From the NCBI GenBank assembly GCA_029721435.1, contig CM056574.1:72211501-72275500 (forward strand): 64,000 nucleotides of DNA. Direction: 5' to 3'. Origin of the DNA: Gymnothorax reevesii. Its lineage: Eukaryota > Chordata > Actinopteri > Anguilliformes > Muraenidae. A model generated the notes under the pieces. The model did no database searches. It worked only from the letters and a program-made list of their open reading frames with translations, and was not told the DNA's origin. The translations under genes were made by a program, and so were the position numbers. This document shows, piece after piece, positions 10,013-23,119 of this stretch (within the stretch, counting starts at the first letter, position 1; every line of letters begins with the position of its first letter).

Positions 10013-13000
10013 GTCACTTTCAAGCTGAGGAACACACAGAATGAACATTTTAGACAAGCAAAACTAAAAAAGAGAAAGTTTTTGAAAAAGTGCTTATCTT
10101 CACTTCAGAAGCTTATATTCACTTCCAAATGGCCATACAAGCACATTGGACCTAAGGATACAATATATGCATTGCACTGTGATCTGAAGCTTTTCCCTGG
10201 CCAGAAACACGGACAGTTTCACTTTCTGAGCTTAAAACCTCAAAGAAGCGTGTCTTCATGAAAGTGCGTATAGCCACAGTTTAAGCGATCTCGCGCGCTT
10301 CCTTACAGAGATAGGAGGATGTTCACTCCAATTCAGTCATATAGTCACAATTCACTGAAGTTGTTCCCTTTCCCACTGAGTTACACACAGAATGGACATT
10401 TCTGAAGAGCAAAACTAAAAAAAGAAAGTTTTTGAAAAAGTGCATATCTTCACTTCAGAAGCTTATATTCACTTCCAAAAGGCCATACAAGCACATTGGA
10501 CCAAACGATACAATATATGCATTGCACTGTGATCTGGAGCTGTTCCCAGGCCAGAAACACGCTCAGATTCATGTTCTGAGCTTAAAACCTCAAAGAAGCG
10601 TGTTTTCATGAAAGTGCGTATAGCCACAGTTTCAGCGCTATAGCGCGTTTCCTTACAGAGATAAGAGCATATTCACTCCAATTCTGTCGTATTGTCACAA
10701 TTCCCTCAAGTTTGTCTCTATCCCGCTAAGTTACACACAGAATGAACATTTTTGACAAGCAAAACTAAAAAAAGGAAGGTTTTTGAAAATGTGCATATCT
10801 TGAGATGCTGATATTCACTTCCAAATGGCCACACAAGCACATTGCACCAAACAATATCATATATGCATTGCACTGTGATCTGAAGCTGTTCCCAGGCCAA
10901 AAACACACTCAGATTCACGTTCTGAGCTTAAAACCTCAAAGAAGAGTGTTTTCATGAAAGTGTGTATAGCCACAGTTTCAGCGCTCTAGCTCGCTTCCTT
11001 TCAGAGATAAACGCATAATCACTCCAATTCAGTCATATAGTCACAATTCACTCAAGTTTGTCACTTTCCCACTAAGTTACACATAGAAAGGACATTTTTG
11101 ACAAGCAAAACTAAAAAAAGAAAGTTTTTTAAAAAGTGCATATCTTCACTTCAGAAGCTTACATTCACTTCCAAATGGCCATACAAGCACATTGTACCAA
11201 ACGATACAATATATGCATTGCACTGAGATCTGCAGCTGTTCCCTGGCCAGAAACACGCACAGTTTCACTTTCTGAGCTTAAAACCTCAAAGAAGCGTGTT
11301 TTCATGAAATTGCGTATAGCCACAGTTTAAGCGTTCTAACACGCTTCCTAACAGAGATAGGAGCATAATCACTCCAATTCAGTCATATAGTCATATTTCA
11401 CTCAAGTTTGTCACTTTCCTACTAAGTTACACACAGAATGGACATTTCTGACAAGCAAAACTCAAAAAAAGAAAGTTTTTGAAAAAGTACATATCTTCCC
11501 TTCAGGAGCTTACATTCACTTCCAAATGGCCATACAAGCACATTGGACCAAAAGATACAATATATGCAATGGACTTTGATCTGGAGCTGTTCCCAGGCCA
11601 GAAACACGCTCAGATTCATGTTCTGAGCTTAAAACCTCAAAGAACCGTGTTTTCATGAAAGTGCGTATAGCCACAGTTACAGCGCTCTGGTGCGCTTCCT
11701 TCCAGAGATAGAGCATATTACCTCCAATTCAGTCGTATAGTCACAATTCACTCACGTTTGTCACTTTCCCACTAAGTTACGCACAGAATGAACTTTTTTG
11801 ACAAGCAAAACTAAAAAAAAGAAAGTTTTTGAAAAAGTGCATATCTTCACTTCAGAAGCTTATATTCACTTCCAAATGGCCATACAAGCACATTGGACCA
11901 AAAGATACAATATATGCATTGCACTGTGAACTGGAGCTGTTCCCAGGCCAGAAACACGCTCAGATTCACGTTCTGAGCTTAAAACCTCAAAGAAGCGTGT
12001 GTTCATGAAAGTGCGTCTAGCCACAGTTACAGCGCTCTAGCGCGCTTCCTTACAGAGATAAGAGCATATTACCTCCAATTCAGTCGTATAGTCACAATTC
12101 ACTCAAGTTTGTCACTTTCCCACTAAGTTACACACAGAATGAAGATTTTTGACAAGCAAAACTAAAAAAAAGAAGGTTTTTGAAAAAGTGCATATCTTCA
12201 GAAGCTTATATTCACTTCCAAATGGCCATTCAAGCACATTGGACCAATCGATACAATATATGCATTGCACTGTGATCTGAAGCTGTTCCCTGGCCAGAAA
12301 CACGCACAGTTTCACTTTCTGAGCTTAAAACCTCAAAGAAGCGTTGTTTCATGAAAGTACGCATAGACACAGTTGAAGCGTTCTAGCGCGCTTCCTTACA
12401 GAGATAGGAGCATATTCACTCCAATTCAGTCGTATTGTCACAATTCACTCAAGTTTGTCACCATCCCACTAATTTACACACAGAATGAACATTTTTGACA
12501 AGCAAAACAAAAAAAAAGAAAGTTTTTGAAAAAGTGCATATCTTCAGACGCTGATATTCACTTCCAAATGGCCACACAAGCACATTGGACCAAACAATAT
12601 CATATATGCATTGCACTGTGATCTGAAGCTGTTCCCAGGCCAAAAACACACTCAGATTCACGTTCTGAGCGTAAAACCTCAAAGAAGCGTGTTTTCATGA
12701 AAGTGCGTATAGCCACAGTTTCAGCGCTCTAGCTCGCTTCCTTTCAGAGATAAACGCATAATCACTCCAATTCAGTCATATAGTCACAATTCACTCAAGT
12801 TTGTCACTTTCCCACTAAGTTACACATAGAAAGGACATTTTTGACAAGCAAAACTAAAAAAAGAAAGTTTTTTAAAAAGTGCATATCTTCACTTCAGAAG
12901 CTTACATTCACTTCCAAATGGCCATACAAGCACATTGTACCAAACGATACAATATATGCATTGCACTGTGATCTGAAGCTGTTCCCTGGCCAAAAACACG

Positions 13001-16000
13001 CACAGTTTCACTTTCTGAGCTTAAAACCTCAAAGAAGCGTGTTTTCATGAAATTGCGTATAGCCACAGTTTAAGCGTTCTAACACGCTTCCTGACAGAGA
13101 TAGGAGCATAATCACTCCAATTCAGTCATTTAGTCACAATTCACTCAAGTTTGTCACTTTCCCACTAAGTTACACATAGAAAGGACATTTTTGACAAGCA
13201 AAACTAAAAAAAAGAAAGTTTTTGAAAAGTACATATCTTCACTTCAGAAGCTTATATTCACTTAAAATTGGCCATACAAGCACATTGGACCAATCGATAC
13301 CATATAAGCATTGCACTGTGATCTGATGCTGTTCCCTGGCCAGAAACACGCTCAGATTCACGTTCTGAGCTTCAAACCTCAAAGAAGCGTGTTTCCATGA
13401 AAGTGTGTTTAGCCACAGTTTCAGCGCTCTAGCTCGCTTTCTTACAGAGATAAACGCATATTCACTCCAATTCAGTCATATTGTCACAATTCACTCAAGT
13501 TTGTCACTTTCCCACTAAGTTACACACAGAAAGAACATTTTTGACAAGCAAAACTAATAAAAAGAAAGTTTTTGAAAAAGTGCATATCTTCACTTCAGAA
13601 GCTTATATTCACTTAAAATTGGCCATACAAGCACATTGGACCAATCGATACCATATAAGCATTGCACTGTGATCTGAAGCTGTTCCTTGGCCAGAAACAC
13701 GCACAGTTTCACATTCTGAGCTTAAAACCTCAAAGAAGCGTGTTTTCATGAAAGCACGTATAGCCACAGTTTCAGCGCTCGAGCGCGCTTCCTTACAGAG
13801 AAAATCGCATAATCACTCGAATTCAGTCATATAGTCACAATTCACTCAAGCTTTTTAACTTTCCCACTGAGTTACACACAGAATGGACATTTTTGACAAG
13901 CAAAACAAAAAAAAAGAAAGTATTTGAAAAAGTGCATATCTTCACTTCAGAAGCTTCTATTCACTTCCAAATGGCCATACAAGAACATTGGACCACACGA
14001 TACCATATATGCATTGCACTGTCATCTGGAGCTGTTCCCAGGCCAGAAACACGGTCAGATTCATGTTCTGAGCTTAAAACCTCAAAGAAGCGTGTTTTCA
14101 TAAAAGTGCGTATAGCCACAATTTCAGCGCTCTAGCGCGTTTCCTTACAGAGATAAGTGCATATTCACTCTAATTCTGTCGTATTGTCACAATTCCCTCA
14201 AGTTTGTCTCTATCCCGCTAAGTTACACACAGAATGAACATTTTTGACAAGCAAAACTGAAAAAAGGAAGGTTTTTGAAAAAGTGCCTATCTTGAGATGC
14301 TGATATTCACTTCCAAATGGCCACACAAGCACATTGCACCAAACAATATCATATATGCATTGCACTGTGATCTGAAGCTGTTCTCAGGCCAAAAACACAC
14401 TCAGATTCACGTTCTGAGCTTAAAACCTCAAAGAAGAGTGTTTTCATGAAAGTGTGTATAGCCACAGTTTCAGCGCTCTAGCTCGCTTCCTTTCAGAGAT
14501 AAACGCATAATCACTCCGATTCAGTCATATAGTCACAATTCACTCAAGTTTGTCACTTTCCCACTAAGTTACACATAGAAAGGACATTTTTGACAAGCAA
14601 AACTAAAAAAAGAAAGTTTTTTAAAAAGTGCATATCTTCACTTCAGAAGCTTACATTCACTTCCAAATGGCCATACAAGCACATTGTACCAAACGATACA
14701 ATATATGCATTGCACTGTGATCTGAAGCTGTTCCCTGGCCAAAAACACGCACAGTTTCACATTCTGAGCTTAAAACCTCAAAGAAGCGTGTTTTCATGAA
14801 ATTGCGTATAGCCACAGTTTAAGCGTTCTAACACGCTTCCTGACAGAGATAGGAGCATAATCACTCGAATTCAGTCATATAGTCACAATTCACTCATGTT
14901 TGTCACTTTCCCACTAAGTTACACATAAAAAAGGACATTTTTGACAAGCAAAACTAAAACAAAGAAAGTTTTTGAAAAGTACATATCTTCACTTCAGAAG
15001 CTTATATTCACTTAAAATTGGCCATACAAGCACATTGGACCAATCGATACCATATAAGCATTGCACTGTGATCTGAAGCTGTTCCCTGGCCAGAAACACG
15101 CTCAGATTCACGTTCTGAGCTTAAAACCTCAAAGAAGCGTGTTTCCATGAAAGTGCGTTTAGCCACAGTTTCAGCGCTCTAGCTCGCTTTCTTACAGAGA
15201 TAAACGCATATTCACTCCAATTCAGTCATATTGTCACAATTCACTCAAGTTTGTCACTTTCCCACTGGGCTACACACAGAATGGACATTTTTGACAAGCA
15301 AAATTTAAAAAAAAGTGCATATCTTCACTTCAGAAGCTTCTATTCACTTCCAAATGGCCATACAAGCACATTGGAAGAAACGATACAATATATGCATTGC
15401 ACTGTGATCTGAAGCTGTTGCCTGGCCGGAAACACGCTCAGATTCACGTTCTGAGCTTAAAACCTCAAAGAAGCATGTTTTCATGAAAGTGCGTATAGCC
15501 ACAGTTTCAGCGCTCTTGCTCGCTTTCTTACAGAGATAAACGCATATTCACTCCAATTCAGTCATATAGTCACAATTCACTCAAGCTTTTCACTTTCCCG
15601 CTGGGTTACACACAGAATGGACATTTTTGACAAGCAAAACTAAAAAAAAGAAAGTTTTTGAAAAGTACATATCTTCACTTCAGAAGCTTATATTCACTTA
15701 AAATTGGCCATACAAGCACATTGGACCAATCGATACCATATAAGCATTGCACTGTGATCTGATGCTGTTCCCTGGCCAGAAACACGCTCAGATTCACGTT
15801 CTGAGCTTAAAACCTCAAAGAAGCGTGTTTCCATGAAAGTGCGTTTAGCCACAGTTTCAGCGCTCTAGCTCGCTTTCTTACAGAGATAAACGCATATTCA
15901 CTCGTATTCAGTCATATTGTCACAATTCACTCAAGTTTGTCACTTTCCCACTGGGTTACACACAGAATGGACATTTTTGACAAGCAAAATTAAAAAAAAG

Positions 16001-19000
16001 AAAGTTTTTGAAAAGTACATATCTTCACTTCAGAAGCTTATATTCACTTAAAATTGGCCATACAAGCACATTGGACCAATCGATACAATATATGCAATGC
16101 ACTGTAATCTGAAGCTGTTCCCTGGCCAGAAGCACGCACAGTTTCACGTTCTGAGCTTAAAACCTCAAAGAAGCGTGTTTTCATAAAAGTGCGTATAGCC
16201 ACAGTTTCAGCGCTCTAGCGTGTTTCCTTACAGACATAAGAGCATATTCACTCCAATTCAGTTGTATTGTCACAATTCACTCAAGTTTGTCACGATCCCG
16301 CTAAGTTACACACAGATTGAACATTTTTGACAAGCAAAACTAAAAAAAAGAAAAGTTTTTGAAAAAGTGCATATCTTCACTTCAGAAGCTTATATTCACT
16401 TCCAAATGGCCATACAAGAACATTGGACCACACGATACCATATATGCATTGCACTGTGATCTGGAGCTTTTCCCAGGCCAGAAACACGCTCAGATTCATG
16501 TTCTGAGCTTAAAACCTCAAAGAAGCATGTTTTCATAAAAGTGCGTATAGCCACAGTTTCAGCGCTCTAGCGCGTTTCCTTACAGAGATAAGAGCATATT
16601 CACTCCAATTCAGTCGTATTGTCACAATTCCCTCAAGTTTGTCACTATCTCGCTAAGTTACACACAGAATGAACATTTTTGACAAGCAAAGCAAAAAAAA
16701 GGATGGTTTTTGAAAAAGTGCATATCTTCAGATGCTGATATTCACTTCCAAATGGCCACACAAGCACATTGCACCAAACAATATCATATATGCATTGCAC
16801 TGTGATCTGAAGCTGTTCCCAGGCCAAAAACACACTCAGATTCACGTTCTGAGCTTAAAACCTCAAAGAAGAGTGTTTTCATGAAAGTGTGTATAGCCAC
16901 AGTTTCAGTGCTCCAGCTCGCTTCCTTTCAGAGATAAACGCATAATCACTCCAATTCAGTCATATAGTCACAATTCAATCAAGTTTGTCACTTTCCCACT
17001 GAGTTACACACAGAACGGACATTTCTGGCAAGCAAAACTAAAAAAAAAGAAAGTTTTTGAAAAAGTGCATATCTTCACTTCAGAAGCTTATATTCACTTC
17101 CAAATGGCCATACAAGCACATTGGACCAAACAATACCATATATGCATTGCACTGTGATCTGAAGCTGTTCCCAGGCCAGAAACACACTCAGATTCACGTT
17201 CTGAGCTTAAAACCTCAAAGAAGCGTGTTTTCATGAAAGTGTATATAGCCACAGTTTCAGCGCTCTAATGCGCTTCCTAACAGAGATAGGAGCATAATCA
17301 TTCCATTTCAGTCATATAGTCACATTTCACTAAAGTTTGTCACTTTCCCACTGAGTTACACACAGAATGAACATTTTTGACAAGCAAAACTAAAAAAAAG
17401 AAAGTTTTTGAAAAAGTGCATATCTTCAGATGCTGATATTCACTTCCAAATGGCCACACAAGCACATTGCACCAAACAATATCATATATGCATTGCACTG
17501 TGATCTGAAGCTGTTCCCAGGCCAAAAACACACTCAGATTCACGTTCTGAGCTTAAAACCTCAAAGAAGAGTGTTTTCATGAAAGTGTGTATAGCCACAG
17601 TTTCAGTGCTCTAGCTCGCTTCCTTTCAGAGATAAACGCATAATCACTCCAATTCAGTCATATAGTCACAATTCAATCAAGTTTGTCACTTTCCCACTGA
17701 GTTACACACAGAACGGACATTTCTGGCAAGCAAAACTAAAAAAAAAGAAAGTTTTTGAAAAAGTGCATATCTTCACTTCAGAAGCTTATATTCACTTCCA
17801 AATGGCCATACAAGCACATTGGACCAAACAATACCATATATGCATTGCACTGTGATCTGAAGCTGTTCCCAGGCCAGAAACACACTCAGATTCACGTTCT
17901 GAGCTTAAAACCTCAAAGAAGCGTGTTTTCATGAAAGTGTATATAGCCACAGTTTCAGCGCTCTAATGCGCTTCCTAACAGAGATAGGAGCATAATCATT
18001 CCATTTCAGTCATATAGTCACATTTCACTAAAGTTTGTCACTTTCCCACTGAGTTACACACAGAATGAACATTTTTGACAAGCAAAACTAAAAAAAAGAA
18101 AGTTTTTGAAAAAGTGCATGTCTTCAGATGCTGATATTCACTTCCAAATGGCCACACAAGCACATTGGACCAAACAATATCATATATGCATTGCACTGTG
18201 ATCTGAAGCTGTTCCCAGGCCAAAAACACACTCAGATTCACGTTCTGAGCTTAAAACCTCAAAGAAGAGTGTTTTCATGAAAGTGTGTATAGCCACAGTT
18301 TCAGCGCTCTAGCTCGCTTCCTTTCAGAGATAAACGCATAATCACTCCAATTCAGTCATATAGTCACAATTCACTCAAGTTTGTCACTTTCCCACTGAGT
18401 TACACACAGAATGAACATTTTTGACAAGCAAAACTAAAAAAACGAAAGTTTTTGAAAAGTGCATATCTTCACTTCAGAAGCTTATATTCACTTCCAAATG
18501 GCCATACAAGCACATTGGACCAAACGATACCATATATGCGTTGCACTGTGATCTGAAGCTGTTCCCAAGCCAGAAACACGCTCAGATTCACGTTCTGAGA
18601 TTAAAATCTCAAAGAAGCGTGTTTTCATGAAAGTGCGTATAGCCACAGTTTAAGCGTTCGAGCGCGCTTCCTTACAGAGATAGGAGCATATTCACTCTAA
18701 TTCAGTCATATAGTCACAATTCACGGAAGTTGTTCACTTTCCCACTGAGTTACACACAGAATGGACATTTCTGACAAGCAAAACTAAAAAAAAGAAAGTT
18801 TTTGAAAAAGTGCATATCTTCCCTTCAGAAGCTTACATTCACTTCCAAATGGCCATACAAGCCCATTGGACCAAAAGATACAATATATGCATTGCACTGT
18901 GATCTGGAGCTGTTCCCAGGCCAGAAACACGCTCAGATTCATGTTCTGAGCTTAAAACCTCAAAGAAGCGAGTTTTCATGAAAGTGCGTATAGCCACAGT

Positions 19001-20130
19001 TTCAGCGCTCTAGCTCGCTTCCTTTCAGAGATAAAAGCATAATCACTCCAATTCAGTCGTATAGTCACAATTCACTCAAGTTTGTCACTTTCAAGCTGAG
19101 TTACACACAGAATGAACATTTTTGACAAGCGAAACTAAAAAAAAGAAAGTTTTTGAAAAAGTGCATATCTTCACTTCAGAAGCTTATATTCACTTCCAAA
19201 TGGCCATACACGCACATTGGACCAAACGATGCCATATATGCATTGCACTGTGATCTGGAGCTGTTCCCAGGCCGGAAACACGCTCAGATTCATGTTCTGA
19301 GCTTAACACCTCAAAGAAGCGTGTTTTCATGAAAGTGCGTATAGCCACAGTTTCAGCGCTCTAGCGCGTTTCCTTACAGAGATAAGAGCATATTCACTCC
19401 AATTCAGTCGTATTGTCACAATTCCCTCAAGTTTGTCACTATCCCGCTAAGTTACACACAGAATGAACATTTTTGACAAGAGACACTAAAAAAAGGAAGG
19501 TTTTTGAAAAAGTGCATATCTTCAGATGCTGATATTCACTTCCAAATGGCCACACAAGCACATTGCAACAAACAATATCATATATGCATTCCACTGTGAT
19601 CTGAAGCTGTTCCCAGGCCAAAAACACACTCAGATTCACGTTCTGAGCTTAAAACCTCAAAGAAGCGTGTTTTCATGAAAGTGTGTATAGCCACAGTTTC
19701 AGCGCTCTAGCTTGCTTCCTTTCAGAGATAAACGCATAATCACTCCAATTCAGTCATATAGTCACAATTCCCTCAAGTTTGTCACTTTCAAGCTGAGTTA
19801 CACACAGAATGAACATTTTTGACAAGCAAAACTAAAAAAAAGAAAGTTTTTGAAAAGTGCATATCTTCACTTCAGAAGCTTATATTCACTTCCAAATGGC
19901 CATACAAGCACATTGGACCAAACGATACCATATATGCTTTGCGCTGTGATCTGAAGCTGTTCCCAGGCCAGAAACACGCACAGATTCACGTTCTGAGCTT
20001 AAAATCTCAAAGAAGCGTGTTTTCATGAAAGTGCGTATAGCCACAGTTTCAGCGCTCAAGCTCGCTTCCTTTCAGAGATAAACACATAATCACTCCAATT
20101 CAGTCATATAGTCACAATTCACTCAAGTTT

Positions 20131-20294
20131 GTAACTATCCCACTAAGTTACACATAGAAAGGACATTTTTGACAAGCAAAACTAAAAAAAGAAAGTGCTT
20201 ATCGCCACAGTTTCAGCGCTCTAGCTCGCTTCCTTTCAGAGATAAACGCATAATCACTCCAATTCAGTCGTATAGTCACAATTCACTCAAGTTT
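20131..20294 (+). repeat. Internally deleted monomer (164 bp) in A2
   Basis: This is the A2 counterpart of the 9849-10012 unit, at exactly the 10,282-bp offset, with the same GAAAG joint (20191-20195). An identical breakpoint means descent from one deletion event. Confidence 0.93.
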
Positions 20295-22769
20295 GTCACT
20301 TTCAAGCTGAGGAACACACAGAATGAACATTTTAGACAAGCAAAACTAAAAAAGAGAAAGTTTTTGAAAAAGTGCTTATCTTCACTTCAGAAGCTTATAT
20401 TCACTTCCAAATGGCCATACAAGCACATTGGACCTAAGGATACAATATATGCATTGCACTGTGATCTGAAGCTTTTCCCTGGCCAGAAACACGGACAGTT
20501 TCACTTTCTGAGCTTAAAACCTCAAAGAAGCGTGTCTTCATGAAAGTGCGTATAGCCACAGTTTAAGCGATCTCGCGCGCTTCCTTACAGAGATAGGAGG
20601 ATGTTCACTCCAATTCAGTCATATAGTCACAATTCACTGAAGTTGTTCCCTTTCCCACTGAGTTACACACAGAATGGACATTTCTGAAGAGCAAAACTAA
20701 AAAAAGAAAGTTTTTGAAAAAGTGCATATCTTCACTTCAGAAGCTTATATTCACTTCCAAAAGGCCATACAAGCACATTGGACCAAACGATACAATATAT
20801 GCATTGCACTGTGATCTGGAGCTGTTCCCAGGCCAGAAACACGCTCAGATTCATGTTCTGAGCTTAAAACCTCAAAGAAGCGTGTTTTCATGAAAGTGCG
20901 TATAGCCACAGTTTCAGCGCTATAGCGCGTTTCCTTACAGAGATAAGAGCATATTCACTCCAATTCTGTCGTATTGTCACAATTCCCTCAAGTTTGTCTC
21001 TATCCCGCTAAGTTACACACAGAATGAACATTTTTGACAAGCAAAACTAAAAAAAGGAAGGTTTTTGAAAAAGTGCATATCTTGAGATGCTGATATTCAC
21101 TTCCAAATGGCCACACAAGCACATTGCACCAAACAATATCATATATGCATTGCACTGTGATCTGAAGCTGTTCCCAGGCCAAAAACACACTCAGATTCAC
21201 GTTCTGAGCTTAAAACCTCAAAGAAGAGTGTTTTCATGAAAGTGTGTATAGCCACAGTTTCAGCGCTCTAGCTCGCTTCCTTTCAGAGATAAACGCATAA
21301 TCACTCCAATTCAGTCATATAGTCACAATTCACTCAAGTTTGTCACTTTCCCACTAAGTTACACATAGAAAGGACATTTTTGACAAGCAAAACTAAAAAA
21401 AGAAAGTTTTTTAAAAAGTGCATATCTTCACTTCAGAAGCTTACATTCACTTCCAAATGGCCATACAAGCACATTGTACCAAACGATACAATATATGCAT
21501 TGCACTGAGATCTGCAGCTGTTCCCTGGCCAGAAACACGCACAGTTTCACTTTCTGAGCTTAAAACCTCAAAGAAGCGTGTTTTCATGAAATTGCGTATA
21601 GCCACAGTTTAAGCGTTCTAACACGCTTCCTAACAGAGATAGGAGCATAATCACTCCAATTCAGTCATATAGTCATATTTCACTCAAGTTTGTCACTTTC
21701 CTACTAAGTTACACACAGAATGGACATTTCTGACAAGCAAAACTCAAAAAAAGAAAGTTTTTGAAAAAGTACATATCTTCCCTTCAGGAGCTTACATTCA
21801 CTTCCAAATGGCCATACAAGCACATTGGACCAAAAGATACAATATATGCAATGGACTTTGATCTGGAGCTGTTCCCAGGCCAGAAACACGCTCAGATTCA
21901 TGTTCTGAGCTTAAAACCTCAAAGAACCGTGTTTTCATGAAAGTGCGTATAGCCACAGTTACAGCGCTCTGGTGCGCTTCCTTCCAGAGATAGAGCATAT
22001 TACCTCCAATTCAGTCGTATAGTCACAATTCACTCACGTTTGTCACTTTCCCACTAAGTTACGCACAGAATGAACTTTTTTGACAAGCAAAACTAAAAAA
22101 AAGAAAGTTTTTGAAAAAGTGCATATCTTCACTTCAGAAGCTTATATTCACTTCCAAATGGCCATACAAGCACATTGGACCAAAAGATACAATATATGCA
22201 TTGCACTGTGAACTGGAGCTGTTCCCAGGCCAGAAACACGCTCAGATTCACGTTCTGAGCTTAAAACCTCAAAGAAGCGTGTGTTCATGAAAGTGCGTCT
22301 AGCCACAGTTACAGCGCTCTAGCGCGCTTCCTTACAGAGATAAGAGCATATTACCTCCAATTCAGTCGTATAGTCACAATTCACTCAAGTTTGTCACTTT
22401 CCCACTAAGTTACACACAGAATGAAGATTTTTGACAAGCAAAACTAAAAAAAAGAAGGTTTTTGAAAAAGTGCATATCTTCAGAAGCTTATATTCACTTC
22501 CAAATGGCCATTCAAGCACATTGGACCAATCGATACAATATATGCATTGCACTGTGATCTGAAGCTGTTCCCTGGCCAGAAACACGCACAGTTTCACTTT
22601 CTGAGCTTAAAACCTCAAAGAAGCGTTGTTTCATGAAAGTACGCATAGACACAGTTGAAGCGTTCTAGCGCGCTTCCTTACAGAGATAGGAGCATATTCA
22701 CTCCAATTCAGTCGTATTGTCACAATTCACTCAAGTTTGTCACCATCCCACTAATTTACACACAGAATT

Positions 22770-23119
22770 AACATTTTTGACAAGCAAAACTAAAAAAGGA
22801 AGGTTTTTGAAAAAGTGCATATCTTCACTTCAGAAGCTTATATCCACTTCCAAATGGCCATACAAGAACATTGGACCACACGATACCATATATGCATTGC
22901 ACTGTGATCTGAAGCTGTTCCCTGGCCAGAAACACGCACAGTTTCACTTTCTGAGCTTAAAACCTCAACGAAGCGTGTTTTCATGAAAGTGCATATTGCC
23001 ACAGTTTCAGCGCTGTAGCGCTCTTCCTGACAGAGATAGGAGCATAATCACTCCAATTCAGTCATTTAGTCACATGTCACTCAAGTTTGTCACTTTCCCA
23101 CTGAGTGACACACAGAATG
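22770..23119 (+). repeat. Extra monomer gained in A2 relative to A1
   Basis: At this point A1 passes from 12,490 into the HindIII-less monomer that A2 reaches only at about 23,120. The extra unit is HindIII-bearing and has the hairpin-broken gcacagtttcactttctgagc form. Its left edge sits in the acatttttgacaagc segment. Whether A2 gained it or A1 lost it cannot be decided here, because A3 has deleted this region. Confidence 0.85.

Larger units (their letters stand above)
5881..16162 (+). repeat. HOR family A, copy A1 (10,282 bp, 30 units)
   Basis: Sequence from 5881 recurs at 16163 at a constant offset of 10,282 bp as far as about 12,490. After one extra monomer in the second copy it continues at offset 10,632 to about 13,390, and at offset 9,583 from about 14,437. 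The length fits 29 full monomers plus the 164-bp truncated unit at 9849-10012. It mixes HindIII-less monomers (for example 7058-7261 and 9157-9357), ordinary monomers, and at its right end (about 13.2-16.1 kb) monomers of the ATCGAT-bearing type that dominate beyond 32.5 kb. Edges are good to a few tens of bases. Confidence 0.92.
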
